Origin: Chloridium humicola
Taxonomy: Eukaryota > Ascomycota > Sordariomycetes > Chaetosphaeriales > Chaetosphaeriaceae
NCBI GenBank assembly: GCA_027569505.1
Contig: JAPDFF010000005.1
Coordinates: 558,001-622,000, forward strand
Length of the DNA stretch: 64,000 nt
Direction: 5' to 3'
Position numbers and translations under genes: made by a program. This document shows positions 45,993 through 57,243 of the stretch, in pieces. Positions within the stretch are counted from its first letter, which is position 1. The number at the start of each line of letters is the position of its first letter. The notes beneath the pieces are model-generated. The model saw only the letters and a program-made list of their open reading frames with translations. It was not told the DNA's origin and did no database searches.

Positions 45993-48011
45993 ATGTCATC
46001 GAGCTCGAGCTTCTCGTACAGCCCCTTGCCAGGCCCGGCGTCAATCCGCCTTCTCACACTCCTCCCACCATCCCCGCATCTCGACGACACAGGAGAGATT
46101 GAATGCCGTCTCGAAACGCATTTTTCCTGGGAGCATGTGCCACCCTACGAAGCCCTCAGTTACGTTTGGGGAAACCCAGCCAAGGACAAGTCCGTCATCT
46201 GCAATGGTCGCCCTCTAGCCATCACCAGCAGCATGGAGCCTGCCCTGCGCCGACTGCGTGTCTCTCGGCCCCGGAAGTTGTGGATCGACCAGCTATGCAT
46301 CAACCAGGACGATTTGGATGAGCGCTCAAACCAGGTGGCCCTCATGCGTGACATCTATCGAGGCGCCCAAAGAACGATCATCTGGGCAGGCCCAGACGCG
46401 GAAGGCAGCGCCCCAGAGGTCATCAGTCTCGTTTCCAGATTGAAAGAGCTTTGTTTTGAAACCAGCGATGATGTTGTCACCATGCAATATTTCCCCACGG
46501 ATGCGAAACTGGCCGAGCTTGGATTGCCTCCAAAATCATCGCCTCATTGGAAACACCTGGAGTCGTTGCTCACGCTCCCCTATTTTGAGCGTATCTGGGT
46601 CATTCAGGAGGTTCATGCAGCGCGCAAGGTGACCTTCCTCTGGGGGGAGACTGAGCTGTCATGGGAGGACCTGAGGTGGGCAAGTTATTACACCTACCAG
46701 AACTGCTTCTACGTCAAGAGCTCCGTCGGTCTGCACGAGGAGCATTTCAGCCTCAGCGTTGTTGGGCCCATGATTCTCTTTGCGCCCGATCGCCCGTCAG
46801 TGCAGTGGGAGGACTTCCTCCGTGAAACCCGTGGCTTCAAAGCCAGCGATGCCAGGGACAAGTTCTTTGCCCTGACCGGGATCATCAACGACAAATCCGC
46901 TGTGGTAGTGGACTACACCAAGTCCATACCCGAGGTCTACGCCCAAGCAACGACAGGAATTATCCAATCCTCCCAAACCCTCCGCATTCTCTCCTTCGCC
47001 TCCTTCAAATCCGCTGGCCGCATCTACGACGAACCCAACTGGACCCCCGACTGGACCACCCACTCGGACCACCCCCTAGACTTTTTCAACTGCGACTTCA
47101 CCTCCACCCTCACCACCAAAGCCTCTTTCCGTCCAACCCCCAACTGGCGCATCCTCTCCCTCAAAGGCATTCACCTCGCCACCATCGCCTCCATCGGCCC
47201 CCAACTCAGCTTCATCCCCCCCCAAACTGGCCCCAACCCCTCCTGGTACAGCCACGCCATCCCAGAATCCTTCCGCTTCCTGCAAACCCACACCACCAAA
47301 GTAACAGCCCGCTACCCCGCCCACACCACCCTCAACCTCGTCCCCCTCTTCGCCTCCGTCCTCTCCTTTGGCTCCCGCCTCGGAAAAGGCGCCATGCCCC
47401 AGTCCGCACCCGTCGGCAGCCAAATCCCCTTACTCCTCAGCCTCCTCTGGGGCGAAATCATCGCGCGCATCGCCAAAATCGGCCACGACACCGCCAACGC
47501 GGACGAAGACATGCAACTCCGCTGCCCGCGGGATCTAGTCCTGCTCGCGGAGCAGGCAATTGAGGCGTTTCCTTTTGAAACGGTCGAGGATCCGTTGTAT
47601 GAAAGGGGGATGATCGTGCAGTTCCGGGATTGGCTGGAGGGGCAGATGGATAGGGTGCATGCGGGGATGGAGGAGCAGGAGAGGGCGGTGCAGTGCGCGG
47701 TGATATGCACAGATTTGTACTGTAGTGGGGAGGTGGATGAGGCGAAGACGTTGATTGATACGATGGGATGTACGTGTAGGCGGTTGTTTGTGGCCGGGGA
47801 TGGGAGTGTGGGGATCGCGCCGTTCTGGATGGAGGTGGGGGATGTGGTGGTGGCGTTGTTTGAGGGTGGCTCGTTGTATGGGCTGAGGCCGGTGGAGGGG
47901 GGGGAGTATGTGTTTTTGGGGGAGGTTTATATGGAGGGGTACATGCGCGGGGAAGGGATGGGGATGCTTGAGAGGGGGGAGGTGGAGGCGAGGTTCTTTG
48001 ATATGCGGTGA
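45993..48011 (+). CDS. HET-domain protein (heterokaryon incompatibility type)
   Basis: Cytoplasmic protein of the group that triggers cell death on non-self fusion. Single exon, 672 aa. The HET domain spans about residues 50-200: YEALSYVWGN, the core LWIDQLCINQDDLDERSNQVALMRDIYRGAQRTIIW (quoted only as LWIDQLCINQDD... and MRDIYRGAQRTIIW), and PYFERIWVIQEV. The remaining ~450 residues contain no NACHT, WD or ankyrin repeats and include the common ARDKFFALTGI and VVDYTKSIPEVY motifs of this group. The sense strand is C-rich from about 46990 to 47500 and very G-rich from 47600 to the stop. It is flanked by transposons on the left and a dead gene and retroelement on the right. Confidence 0.93.
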   Translation: MSSSSSFSYSPLPGPASIRLLTLLPPSPHLDDTGEIECRLETHFSWEHVPPYEALSYVWGNPAKDKSVICNGRPLAITSSMEPALRRLRVSRPRKLWIDQLCINQDDLDERSNQVALMRDIYRGAQRTIIWAGPDAEGSAPEVISLVSRLKELCFETSDDVVTMQYFPTDAKLAELGLPPKSSPHWKHLESLLTLPYFERIWVIQEVHAARKVTFLWGETELSWEDLRWASYYTYQNCFYVKSSVGLHEEHFSLSVVGPMILFAPDRPSVQWEDFLRETRGFKASDARDKFFALTGIINDKSAVVVDYTKSIPEVYAQATTGIIQSSQTLRILSFASFKSAGRIYDEPNWTPDWTTHSDHPLDFFNCDFTSTLTTKASFRPTPNWRILSLKGIHLATIASIGPQLSFIPPQTGPNPSWYSHAIPESFRFLQTHTTKVTARYPAHTTLNLVPLFASVLSFGSRLGKGAMPQSAPVGSQIPLLLSLLWGEIIARIAKIGHDTANADEDMQLRCPRDLVLLAEQAIEAFPFETVEDPLYERGMIVQFRDWLEGQMDRVHAGMEEQERAVQCAVICTDLYCSGEVDEAKTLIDTMGCTCRRLFVAGDGSVGIAPFWMEVGDVVVALFEGGSLYGLRPVEGGEYVFLGEVYMEGYMRGEGMGMLERGEVEARFFDMR

Positions 48012-48197
48012 TTATGGGTGTAGGGGCAAGTGATAAACGTCCCGTCAAGGTGATGTAGTTGAGCAATATTCCAGCGTTTCAATGTTTGGAAACTCGTCAC
48101 GTTCTCTTAGGGAGCAGGAAGTCTGAGATATGTGTGAGTTTGCTACAGTGACAGAGGACAAGTCGGCTCATCCCCAGTCAGCCCTTTCTCCTTCAGG

Positions 48198-48836
48198 TTA
48201 TCGCTCTTCCCTCCAAATACAGACGGATGGCTCCTTGGGAACTTTCCCCTCCGCATCCTCCCAGATTTGGCAGTCCACTTCGCTCCACACCCTGAGCTGC
48301 TCCATGAAGTTGGAGTTGGGTCTGATCTTCCGCTTTTCCTTGACGTGTTAGAGCACATCTTCCAATGGCTTCCCTGTACTCCTCATCAGGTAGGCAATCA
48401 CAACGGTGGCGGAGCGGGAGATGCCCATGTGACAGTGTACTAAAACCCGGGGTGAGAGAGTGACGGATTCATCAACCTCGTAGACAGGGTTGAACCAGTC
48501 GGCTAATGGTATGGATGCTGGAAGTATTGGCTTGGGACTGGGTGTCATTGAGAGCATGCTGTTGATGAAGTCGCAGATCTCTGTCATGCGAACCAGGAGG
48601 TCCTGGGTGGAGATGTCCAGGCATGGGATGAACAGGTGCCGTTTAGGGGGGACCAGAATGCGTTGTCGTGGGCGTGTCTACCGTGAGTCTCGAGCGTCAC
48701 TCAGGGTGACTATGGCCGTGATGTTGTGCTCTTGGAGAATGGCAACGCTGGTTGAGGAGTCCTTCGATTCCGTGTCACGAACCAACGGACCAGGTGCGGC
48801 GGCCCGGCGGGGTCGCACGGAAGTAGTCCTAGCCAA
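48198..48836 (-). pseudogene. Dual-specificity protein phosphatase, broken
   Basis: One frame reads EHNITAIVTLSDARDSR, stop TAG (48680-48678), RILVPPKRHLFIPCLDISTQ, then the intact catalytic loop HCHMGISRSATVVIAYLM, PLEDVL, stop TAA (48350-48348), HVKEKRKIRPNSNF and on to a final TAA at 48200-48198. The P-loop Cys and Arg are present. The 5' part is cut at the edge of a retroelement-like sequence at about 48838. Intron explanations for either stop fail because conserved text continues in the same frame on both sides. Confidence 0.82.
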
Positions 48837-48837
48837 T

Positions 48838-50002
48838 TGTTAGAGTAAGGGTTAGTTAGCCAATCACAGGGGGAACATCTGCTGCGGGCAGTGTTCCCAA
48901 GACAAGAGGAACGTGAGGAACGGCGAGCGTTCCCACCGTTCCTCGAGGGAACGCCAGGAACGGGCAGCGTTCCTAGTGTTCCAGGTACGAAGGTACATGG
49001 GAGGAAGCGGGTATATAGTTCACGATCTTTACAGCCTACGGGCCTACAGATAGCTTCCTCAGTAAGCAATTTACACTTGTTCTTACAGGACATTTGAGAC
49101 ACTTGTTGATACAATTGTTGGAGACCTTTTGGCTCTTCCGAATCACCAGAACCTCTGTTAAGATACCTCCGACAGAAGAGTCCTCTCAGAAGCCTGAGGC
49201 TCACCCGGATTCGTCACACGTTGCTTATTCCCTTTGATTCTGTTACGACTCAGATCGGAGGCATTCATCCATCATGGCACCCAACACTGTTCCCGCGACA
49301 CCTGTGCAGGCTCAGGCCACAGGCACGACCATGTCCATGGCTCAGATGCATCACGCCCTGATGCAGGCCACCGAGCGCCTTGCTCAACTCGAGGCAGAGC
49401 GCGCTCGACCCCAAGCCACTAGCGTCACCTTGGCTAAGATGGACATGCCCGGCAAGTACGGGGGAGCCAAAGATGAACTGGCCGGATGGCTCGTTCAGAT
49501 GAGGGCTTACCTGCTGTACTACGAGGGCCGGTTCATCAACGAAGCCCAGAAGGTCGGACTCGCAGCCTCACGCCTCGAAGGAAAGGCACTCCGATGGTTC
49601 GAACCAACTCTGAAGGACTATCTGGACCACGAGGACGACGAGGAGCGAGAGGACTTCACGCAGGAAGTGTTTCGCGGTACACCCGGTTCGAGGAGGAGAT
49701 CCGCAAGGTGTTCGGAGATGTCGACGAGAAACTGCACGCCCAGGAGCGGCTTGCAAACCTCCGACAGACCAAATCGGCTACAGCCTACGCCACGCTGCTC
49801 CGACAGGACTCTCGACGAGTACATCGCCATGGCGATCAGGATCGATGATCGACTGTACGCGCGCAAGCAGCAACGGAAGGGCAAGACCAACACGCCACCG
49901 ACGTACAGATCGAACGACAAGCGCAGACGTCACCAACGCAGCACTGCGTACGGCACGCACGCAGGCACAATGGACGTGGACGCTACGCAACACGGGTTGT
50001 AG
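48838..50002 (+). mobile_element. Ty3/gypsy-type retrotransposon 5' fragment
   Basis: A region starting TGTTAGAGTAAGGG (48838), with repeated GGAACG/CGTTCC motifs and a TATATAG (about 49012-49018), looks like an LTR and leader; its 3' limit was not fixed. It is followed by a gag-like ORF at 49274. No protease, reverse transcriptase, integrase or second LTR is present before 50300. Confidence 0.6.
49274..50002 (+). pseudogene. Retrotransposon Gag, frameshifted and truncated
   Basis: The first part (KYGGAKDELAGWLVQMRAYL, EAQKVGLAASRLEGKALRWF) is a retrotransposon gag domain. Near 49665 the homologous text moves to the next frame (RYTRFEEEIRKVFGDVDEKL, ERLANLRQTKSATAYATLLR) and near 49800 it returns (LDEYIAMAIRIDDRLYARKQ). 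The product stops at MDVDATQHGL where a CCHC knuckle would usually follow. The two frame changes cancel, so a read-through ORF of 242 codons survives by chance. Confidence 0.8.
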
Positions 50003-50848
50003 CACTCGCCGACGTTTGGGTGTCTGAGACATGGTATTTTTGCCTTCTTCGATTCCTAGCTGATTTGGTACTCTGAGGGTAAAGAAAGGTGGCAGGTCGC
50101 TTGTTGAAGATGAGCAAAGTTGAAGAGGGGCATTGGATGTTGTGCTGCTTCTTCCGCTGCCAACTGCACCCCCGCTCTCCCGAGTTTCCCTTTGCGGAAG
50201 TCCCGAGGTAGATATGCTACAAGCACACTGTGAGCAATGCAGGTGTGATACCTCAGCAGCAATGGTTAAAACCTTGTCAATCTCAGCATTCTTGAAACTC
50301 ACATGAATTCGAAAACGGCAACTTAGATCTCGAGTTTGGGATTTGTTGTAGTTATATGTTCAAAGTGTTCTCTTTGTGAATGACTACATCATTTCAAAGA
50401 CCTCATTTCTTTTACAGGTTGTCAGGTTGTCACGAATTTTCGTTGCTTCAACCTTCCAAAGTTGCTCCCAGTATTTCTTACCTGGAAAACGGTTCGTGGA
50501 TGTGGAGAAAGTCTGCAATTCTTCCTGCCGTTTTCCCCATCAGACCAGGCCAGAGAGTCCTAGAATCTGGAAGTCGCAAAAGCAGACGTGGTTTTAGTTT
50601 ATGTTGAGATGGCTTGCAAAACAGACATGCTGTGGAGACAACATATAAGGGGAATGAATGAGCTAGAGATCGTAGAACTGTGGCTGAAGTAAGGCAGCTG
50701 CACTTCCTCTGCCACATCTTTGGTTCCAAAGCTTGTTGATATATAGCTGGGCTGTTTCGATCGAACTCCTAGAAATTTAATCAAGCATCTTAACTTTAAG
50801 AACTGCAAGTTAAGATGGGCTGTTCTTCATTGAGAGAATCAATAGGCC
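50003..50848. other. Intergenic, AT-richer
   Basis: Only short ORFs; no gene or element recognised after the gag fragment. Confidence 0.4.
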
Positions 50849-50952
<104 letters not shown>

Positions 50953-51079
50953 TTTTGTTTTTTTTTGTTTTCTTTTTTTGTTTTCTTTTTCTTTTCTTTT
51001 CTTCTTTTTTTCTTCTTTTTTTCTTCTTTTTTTCTTTTTTCTTTCGTCTTGTTTTACCTTCATGACCCCTGAATTTAAG

Positions 51080-54000
51080 GTTTGAGTGCTTGATATTATT
51101 GGGCCTAATGGACTTTTTGAATCTTGACTGTCCAAGAACCTGTGAGACATCATAGGTAATCTCGACCCTCCAAAGAGCCTACCAGAAGTAGAGACCTACC
51201 CAGAAGGAAGTTTGCCACATGTCCTGATTTTACCCCTGGATGCCAGTGCCTTCAGGCCCGTTGGGGAGATCTGCGCACCCTGTGGCAAAGGACTTGACGA
51301 CACTCATCCAAGAAGAGCACCCAGTCAATATCTTACAATACATTACCCGCATAGCCGGCCAGACATTCCATATTTGCCATGATATTTTTGGGTCTTCATC
51401 GTCGCATTAGGCAAATATCCAAAATGTCACCCTGTGGCTGTGATCCACTGATCCTTGCGGCGATCCATGGCAACTTGCCATTCTAAGCCCTCGAGTATCA
51501 GGTTTACGCAAAATTCGAAGGGACAGAAGTAAAATCCTGTCAATCTTTCCCGACTCGTTGTGGCCGCTGGAAAAATTGGTCCGCTTCCCACCTCTCCAAG
51601 CTGGTGAAGAGGCATGGCTGGGAATCAACATGGGAAGTTTGACAGGGGGTGACTTCGGAAGGCTCCTCAGCAAATCGAATGGGCAGAAGAGGCGGTGGGA
51701 AGATCGAGGGGGTATAAATGCTGCATTATATAGCATGAAAATAGGAATGATCTGCCCAATTGGTAGGTATCTTTGCATCTGCAGATCCTTCTGGCAACGC
51801 CATAGGTTGTCAGCCGCTGCTGCCCTCGCAAGGCGATGGGCCCATCTCCCGTCCTGGTGCTCTGCGGCTCGACAGTGGTGAGGCAGCCGGTGACTGAAAC
51901 CAAGGAACTGAACACATTGCCCGCCATATTCTACTGGCCACGAGGCTTTATTTTCGTCGAGTATCTCTTAATACTTTTGTCCCTCCAATGCGTCGAGACT
52001 CGAGAACTCTCAAGGCCAAGCAAGGTCTGGAGAGTCAAGCGAAGTGGCTGCGAGGTGACGCGTTCGCTAAGCATTTGATACTTCCACGCCAAAACAATTC
52101 TGCGTTTCAGGATACGAAGCAGAGTGGATGGTCGGAGGGCTAGGATCCGGCAAGTTGAAGGACATGGAGGTTCAAGTGGGTTAGGGTGTTGGCTGGCGTT
52201 AAAGCCCGCGCCTGTTGCACGGGAAGCTTTGGGGTGGAGGGCAGCATCATCAAGGATGGACACTGTTCATGTTCTCCAGATATTTCGAGAAGCGGGATTG
52301 AGCTCCTCAAGGTTTTGGTCTTCTGGTTCCTGGTAGCGTGCGGGAGGAGGCGAGCGGACGCCACCGGCCACGACGGTGTGGGGGATCGCCGAAGGGAGCC
52401 GGCGATCCATTTTCGATGGGATGCGGAAAAGTGCCGCTGGACACCCACGGCACCAGCGGCTGTCAGATCCCACTGGGATCAGGAAAGTGACGCTCCGATG
52501 CAGTTCTGCATCTGACCTGGTCGACGAGAGACAATCTCGGGATGGCCGTTTGTCGATGGGGGGATTCAGGTTGCTCCGCCTGGATTCTTGAGGCCAGTGG
52601 GAGGATGGCAAGGGAAGCTGCCGATTGGAAGCTCAGCTCAGCGGGAGCTTCTGCGCTATCGGACACTAATGTGACGGGTGCCAAACTGGGAATTACCTGA
52701 TCCAAAGGTGAGCAGGGGCGGCGAAGTTCTTGTTTCTGAAAGGAATCGTAATCGCAAATCGACGGTTTGCGAGTGAAATTTTGAAATTCAGCTAGCAATG
52801 CTCCCGCCTCCTGCCAGGGCAGGTGCGAAGCAGCCTGTGAAAGCTTCGAACCTGGAAGGACAAGTCTCACCGCTCGTTGTGGGGTCGCGAGGCATGAACA
52901 GTCATCCCAATCGAGGATGAGGTGCTTTCCTAATTGGGAAGATCCGGTTGGTTGAGTGGTGTTCCTGCAGGGGGGGCTATCATGTCTCCACAGGATCAGC
53001 GTGGCCCACAGCTGGTGGGGCACTGCTGCGGTTCGTCTCGTGGAAGCTGGAACCTCTCCTCTCCACTCCCACACCAAAAATCACGAACACGACGAACAAC
53101 AGCTCCCAGAGACGGGGCAACAGTCAACCCAAGCAACCCCCGAATAAATACATTGATGACCGTTCTTTTCCGTTGTTACAAATTCTCAAGAACTTCAGCT
53201 GCGGAGCGGTGTTTACCATCACGTCGCACGCGGGATGGAATATATTGGGAGGATTGTCGCCCGCTCTGGGGCGTTCGCAAGTCCAAGCAGCAGTGGCGAC
53301 CATCACATCATGGACACGATGGCTTCCTGCGCTAGGGCTCTGTTTATCGCCCAATCCGGCTCGACCTGACCTGACCGGCTTCCCTCTCCCGCCACTGGCG
53401 ATTGGTCTCAGCCCGCATTGCCCATCGACGGATCCTTTCCCGCCCGACGTTCCCCTGGCACATGGGCAACCAAGATCCAGAAAGAAAGGGTTAAACCGCG
53501 ACCGATTCTCGGCCCAGAAAACGTGGAATCGGCTGGCGATCCTTGGTTGAGCATGCCCGACCAGTAGGACAAAAAGCTTCATTCGACCCAGGGCTGCTCT
53601 GGAGGAATCGGTCACTGTCGGTCCCAGCACCGTTGCGTCCCAACGACACACAACACCCTGCCTGGACCGTGACACTTTCCACTGGCCGGGATTGACTGCC
53701 CACATTCCGGATGCCGAGAATTTCAACAAGACCAGCCCAGCCACATCCTCAACGTCGTTGATGAAACCGCTGGCATCCATCACGACAACCGCACCAAGAT
53801 GCGAACATGCCCCCTGAGCGAGGTGTGGCGGGCCCCATCGTTTGACCAGGGGATACGTGCATGAAGCCCTGCCCCTGGTCCTGGGCCCATGTCATGTGCT
53901 GGCCGCATGGCCCCAGTCATCCAGGGGTCGCAGACGGCCTCCCCGTCGCTTGGACCTCTTTTCGAAGATTCTTCAGAGCTTCCAAAACGCCAATCACCAA

Positions 54001-57000
54001 CAGGGGTTGGTTGGTTGACGATGCCTCCAACGCTTGCCCAGGACTCGCCAAATGTCGCTCGAAGTCTGCCGCTTGGATCTTGGTCAACGCCAATATCACT
54101 GGCAGATGACCCCATCATGAAGCCACTGTTCAGGATTTGGGGCATTTGCTTGACACTATGCGTCAGCAGTCAGCGCCGCACGGTTTGTCCCCTTGAAGCA
54201 AAACTCAGCCCGGGTGCACCTTACCATCCCCACACGAGATGGACGCGGGGCAATTCATCCACGTTGCGGGGTGGCATGGCTTCAGCTGGCTGCTGTCTTC
54301 AACGACCAAGCCACCAAGACGAAACACTGGCTCTCCACTCTCAACCTGCCGCTCTTGCATTAGCGGGTGCCTTCGTCTGTTCCTGAACGCCAGCCATGCA
54401 ACCTCATGTCAGGTTCCATGCATAAGCTTGGACGGCAAGCTGTGCCTGTTCGAAGCCATCTTGCCCTTCTGGAAGCCCTGGGCAGGCAGAAACATTCCCC
54501 AGCTTTGGGGACCAATCTGAAGAGACCTGGTCGAACGACAATTCTCAACCACCATCTGATCCTGTGTCGTGACAGGTTGGGGGCGGGACTTGGTGTTGTT
54601 TCGACTGGATGGTTGCAACCAACTCCAGTGTTCTAAGATGCAGCCTCAGGCCGGGCTCACCCTTGCAAGAGAAGGCCAAGGTGTCAACTTCTCGAAGAAC
54701 ACACGCGGCAGGGCTGTCAGTGGCTTGTCACTAGCTCTCTAAGACACCCGTCACATCTTGCACCATCAGAGTCTCTCGCAACTCGAACCGAGCACTGAAC
54801 GGAGCTTGCGGAAAGAGGGGCAAGACCTCGGGCAAGGCTGATAAGGTTACACTAGAAGCTCGGGCTAACGGGTACCCGGGCAGGACTGTGAACCTCCTTC
54901 AACGAAACGAGGTGGATAAGACCAGGTATGCAAGGCTGAATACAGCTTAGAGGCACCTCCTGCGTTTATGCATGCATGCAGCCATGCAGGGCACAGCCAA
55001 CAGCACGCTCAAAGTGGAAGGGGTCGAGCACACTGCATCATTCAATGCCGAGCAAGCCATTGTTCGAGAAGGACGGTCAGCTCGCAAGCTGGGCTCTGAC
55101 CGCCCCAAAGCACGTCAGCGGCAGCGTTGGGGCTTCGGACAGTGGGGGACCGAGTGGGAGGTCCCAGAGAGGAATGATGAACATTGGCAAGCTACCAGCA
55201 TCGGCGAGGACGGGCATCAAACCCCCGGCACACCACTTTCATAAACTGCATAAAACAGCCGTGATGCACTTCTTCTCTAGGAATCGCCTATGCACTCAAC
55301 CTCGTCATGACATCCCCTGGCCCCACAGCAGCACTGCGGGGAGGGGCGGGAAGTCTAGCCCCTGGGCAGGGTTCCTGATCACTCGGAGGTTTCTCTGACG
55401 CTATTCCAGGCCAAGCATGGCCAAAGAACGACCGGCGATGCTGATGACGCTTCGAGCGTAGCGCTAGCCATCTTCCGGCACATTTATCCAGAAGGGCATC
55501 GTCGCCTTGGCGGGTCCGGGAGACCTGCCTCGCACGGCGGGCACTAGGGACGTGTAAGGCTGCTTCTCCGGCTTGGGAGATCCCCATTGCTTCCCGCCTC
55601 GAAAACTCATCCAGATCAGCAAAACACCGTCTTTTGCGCGGCCAGGGACTGCCGTTTGCGGGGTGGCAAGGAGAATCCGTTCCGGGAAGCGGAACAGGCC
55701 TGGGCAGGCATCATCAGAGGAAACGAGATTCAGGACCGCAAACGCCGCCAAGCGCTTCCCGTCTGTTCAGTCAACCACCGCGTCGCGTTGGCATCTCGAC
55801 CCACCCCTGCTCTGCCTGTTCATGTCTGCACCCGTCCCCTGCACTGATCGGGCGGTCTGCCGGCCGCCATGACGGGGTATCAGCAGCTGTGCTGCCCTCC
55901 AGGGGCCCGTGGCATGGCAGAGCACGCTAGCTGCCCAGCTGCAACACCAGGAACCCCTCCCGCACATCACCGAGTCACCTCACCCTGGATGCCTGCCAGC
56001 CGGGAGGCAAAAGCCCTGCGTCCTTGAGCACGCTCGCAAGCTTCGAGGCCTGGGGCACCAGGGCATCCCTGGGAGTCGTGCTGCTGAGGAAGCCGGCCTC
56101 AGACAGCACCCTCGTCATCCATCATATCACTGGCTGGCCGGAATATTGTTATTGATGCCGCCTCCACACCGGACAGAGCGACGGGCTCCAAGTGGGTGTC
56201 ATTCCGGTGTTCCCTGTCATCCTCCTCCCGGCGCGGCTACATCTGAGCATCCTGTTTCGTTGTAGCCCATTGTATATCTGATTTGCTTCCCGCCTTCCCT
56301 ATCCATCTTGTGTGTTCACAGCTCTCGTGGTGTGACTGGTTCCGAAGATCACTCCTCATCTGTTCCCTGCCACCACGCAGGTACTCGCAAACCAAATCAT
56401 CTCTCTTATTCGCTTGCTACGTTCTGTCTTGGCTTGCCTCTCTTCTCTCGTCCAAGTCTGTACCAATTTGACGATACCAACACCTGTTGAGACTACCCTC
56501 TGCGCTACTTGTCTCGGCGATCGCGTTGTGGCCTGTATTCAGCTCTTGTTCAGTGGAAGGAAAGGCGCACGAACAAGAAGAGTGGGAGAAAGGAGCTGGG
56601 AATACTTGCTGGGGCACGCTGAATATTGGAAGAGGCCTTGCTCCGTGGCTTCCTTCCGGACTCGAATCAACTCGCCAGTCCTCGACTCTTCAAATCAAGG
56701 TCCCGCCGCAACAAGAGCGCGCGGCATCCCACCTCTCTCACGCGGCCGGACAGTCACGCGCTTGGCGCCCGTTCTCGACCCGAGCCCTCACCCCACGAGT
56801 GCCGGCCTGCCCCGCCCACTGATACCGAAGCTATCGGCGGCGAGCCAGCCACCCGGCTGCTCCCTGCAGACACCCGCCGCGGGCGAGATCACACCATCTC
56901 GGAGAGCGTGTCGCTTACAGGCTCGCTTCGTTCGGTTAGCTCCTTTTACGCCCACGCCACTCCCGCCACCGCTGTGGGCTCTTCTCTGTGCCTCTCATCC

Positions 57001-57243
57001 TTCTCCTTAGCGGATCGCCGTTTTCCTGCGCTGCAGATCAACCGGCTTCAGAAACTTCGGGGTTTGCTCCAAAATCCGCTTGGTTGTCTTCGACAAATCC
57101 CATCTTCAGCACCATCTCATCCCGGCAGTCTATTCACAGGCGAAGACAGTGACTCGACCTTGCCCTGCAGGGCTCTTGGCCTGCCACATTTTGGTCAGCC
57201 TCCGGCTTCACCACAACCACACAGAGCATTAAGAACCTCCGTC
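51080..57243. other. Gene-poor 6-kb region upstream of the velvet gene
   Basis: Many overlapping ORFs (up to ~220 codons) on both strands, none with a recognised domain, signal peptide or consistent splicing. CT-rich text from about 56280 suggests transcription start and a long leader for the velvet gene. A 206-codon open stretch (56626-57243) runs in frame into its ATG. Confidence 0.45.

Noticed and set aside
48490..48843. 117-codon plus-strand ORF across the phosphatase relic
   Set aside because: The opposite strand carries the phosphatase catalytic motif in a consistent frame; this is its shadow.
53124..53783. 219-codon ORF on the minus strand in the 6-kb gap
   Set aside because: No domain, signal peptide or splice continuity; ORFs of similar length overlap it on the other strand, as expected in GC-rich DNA.
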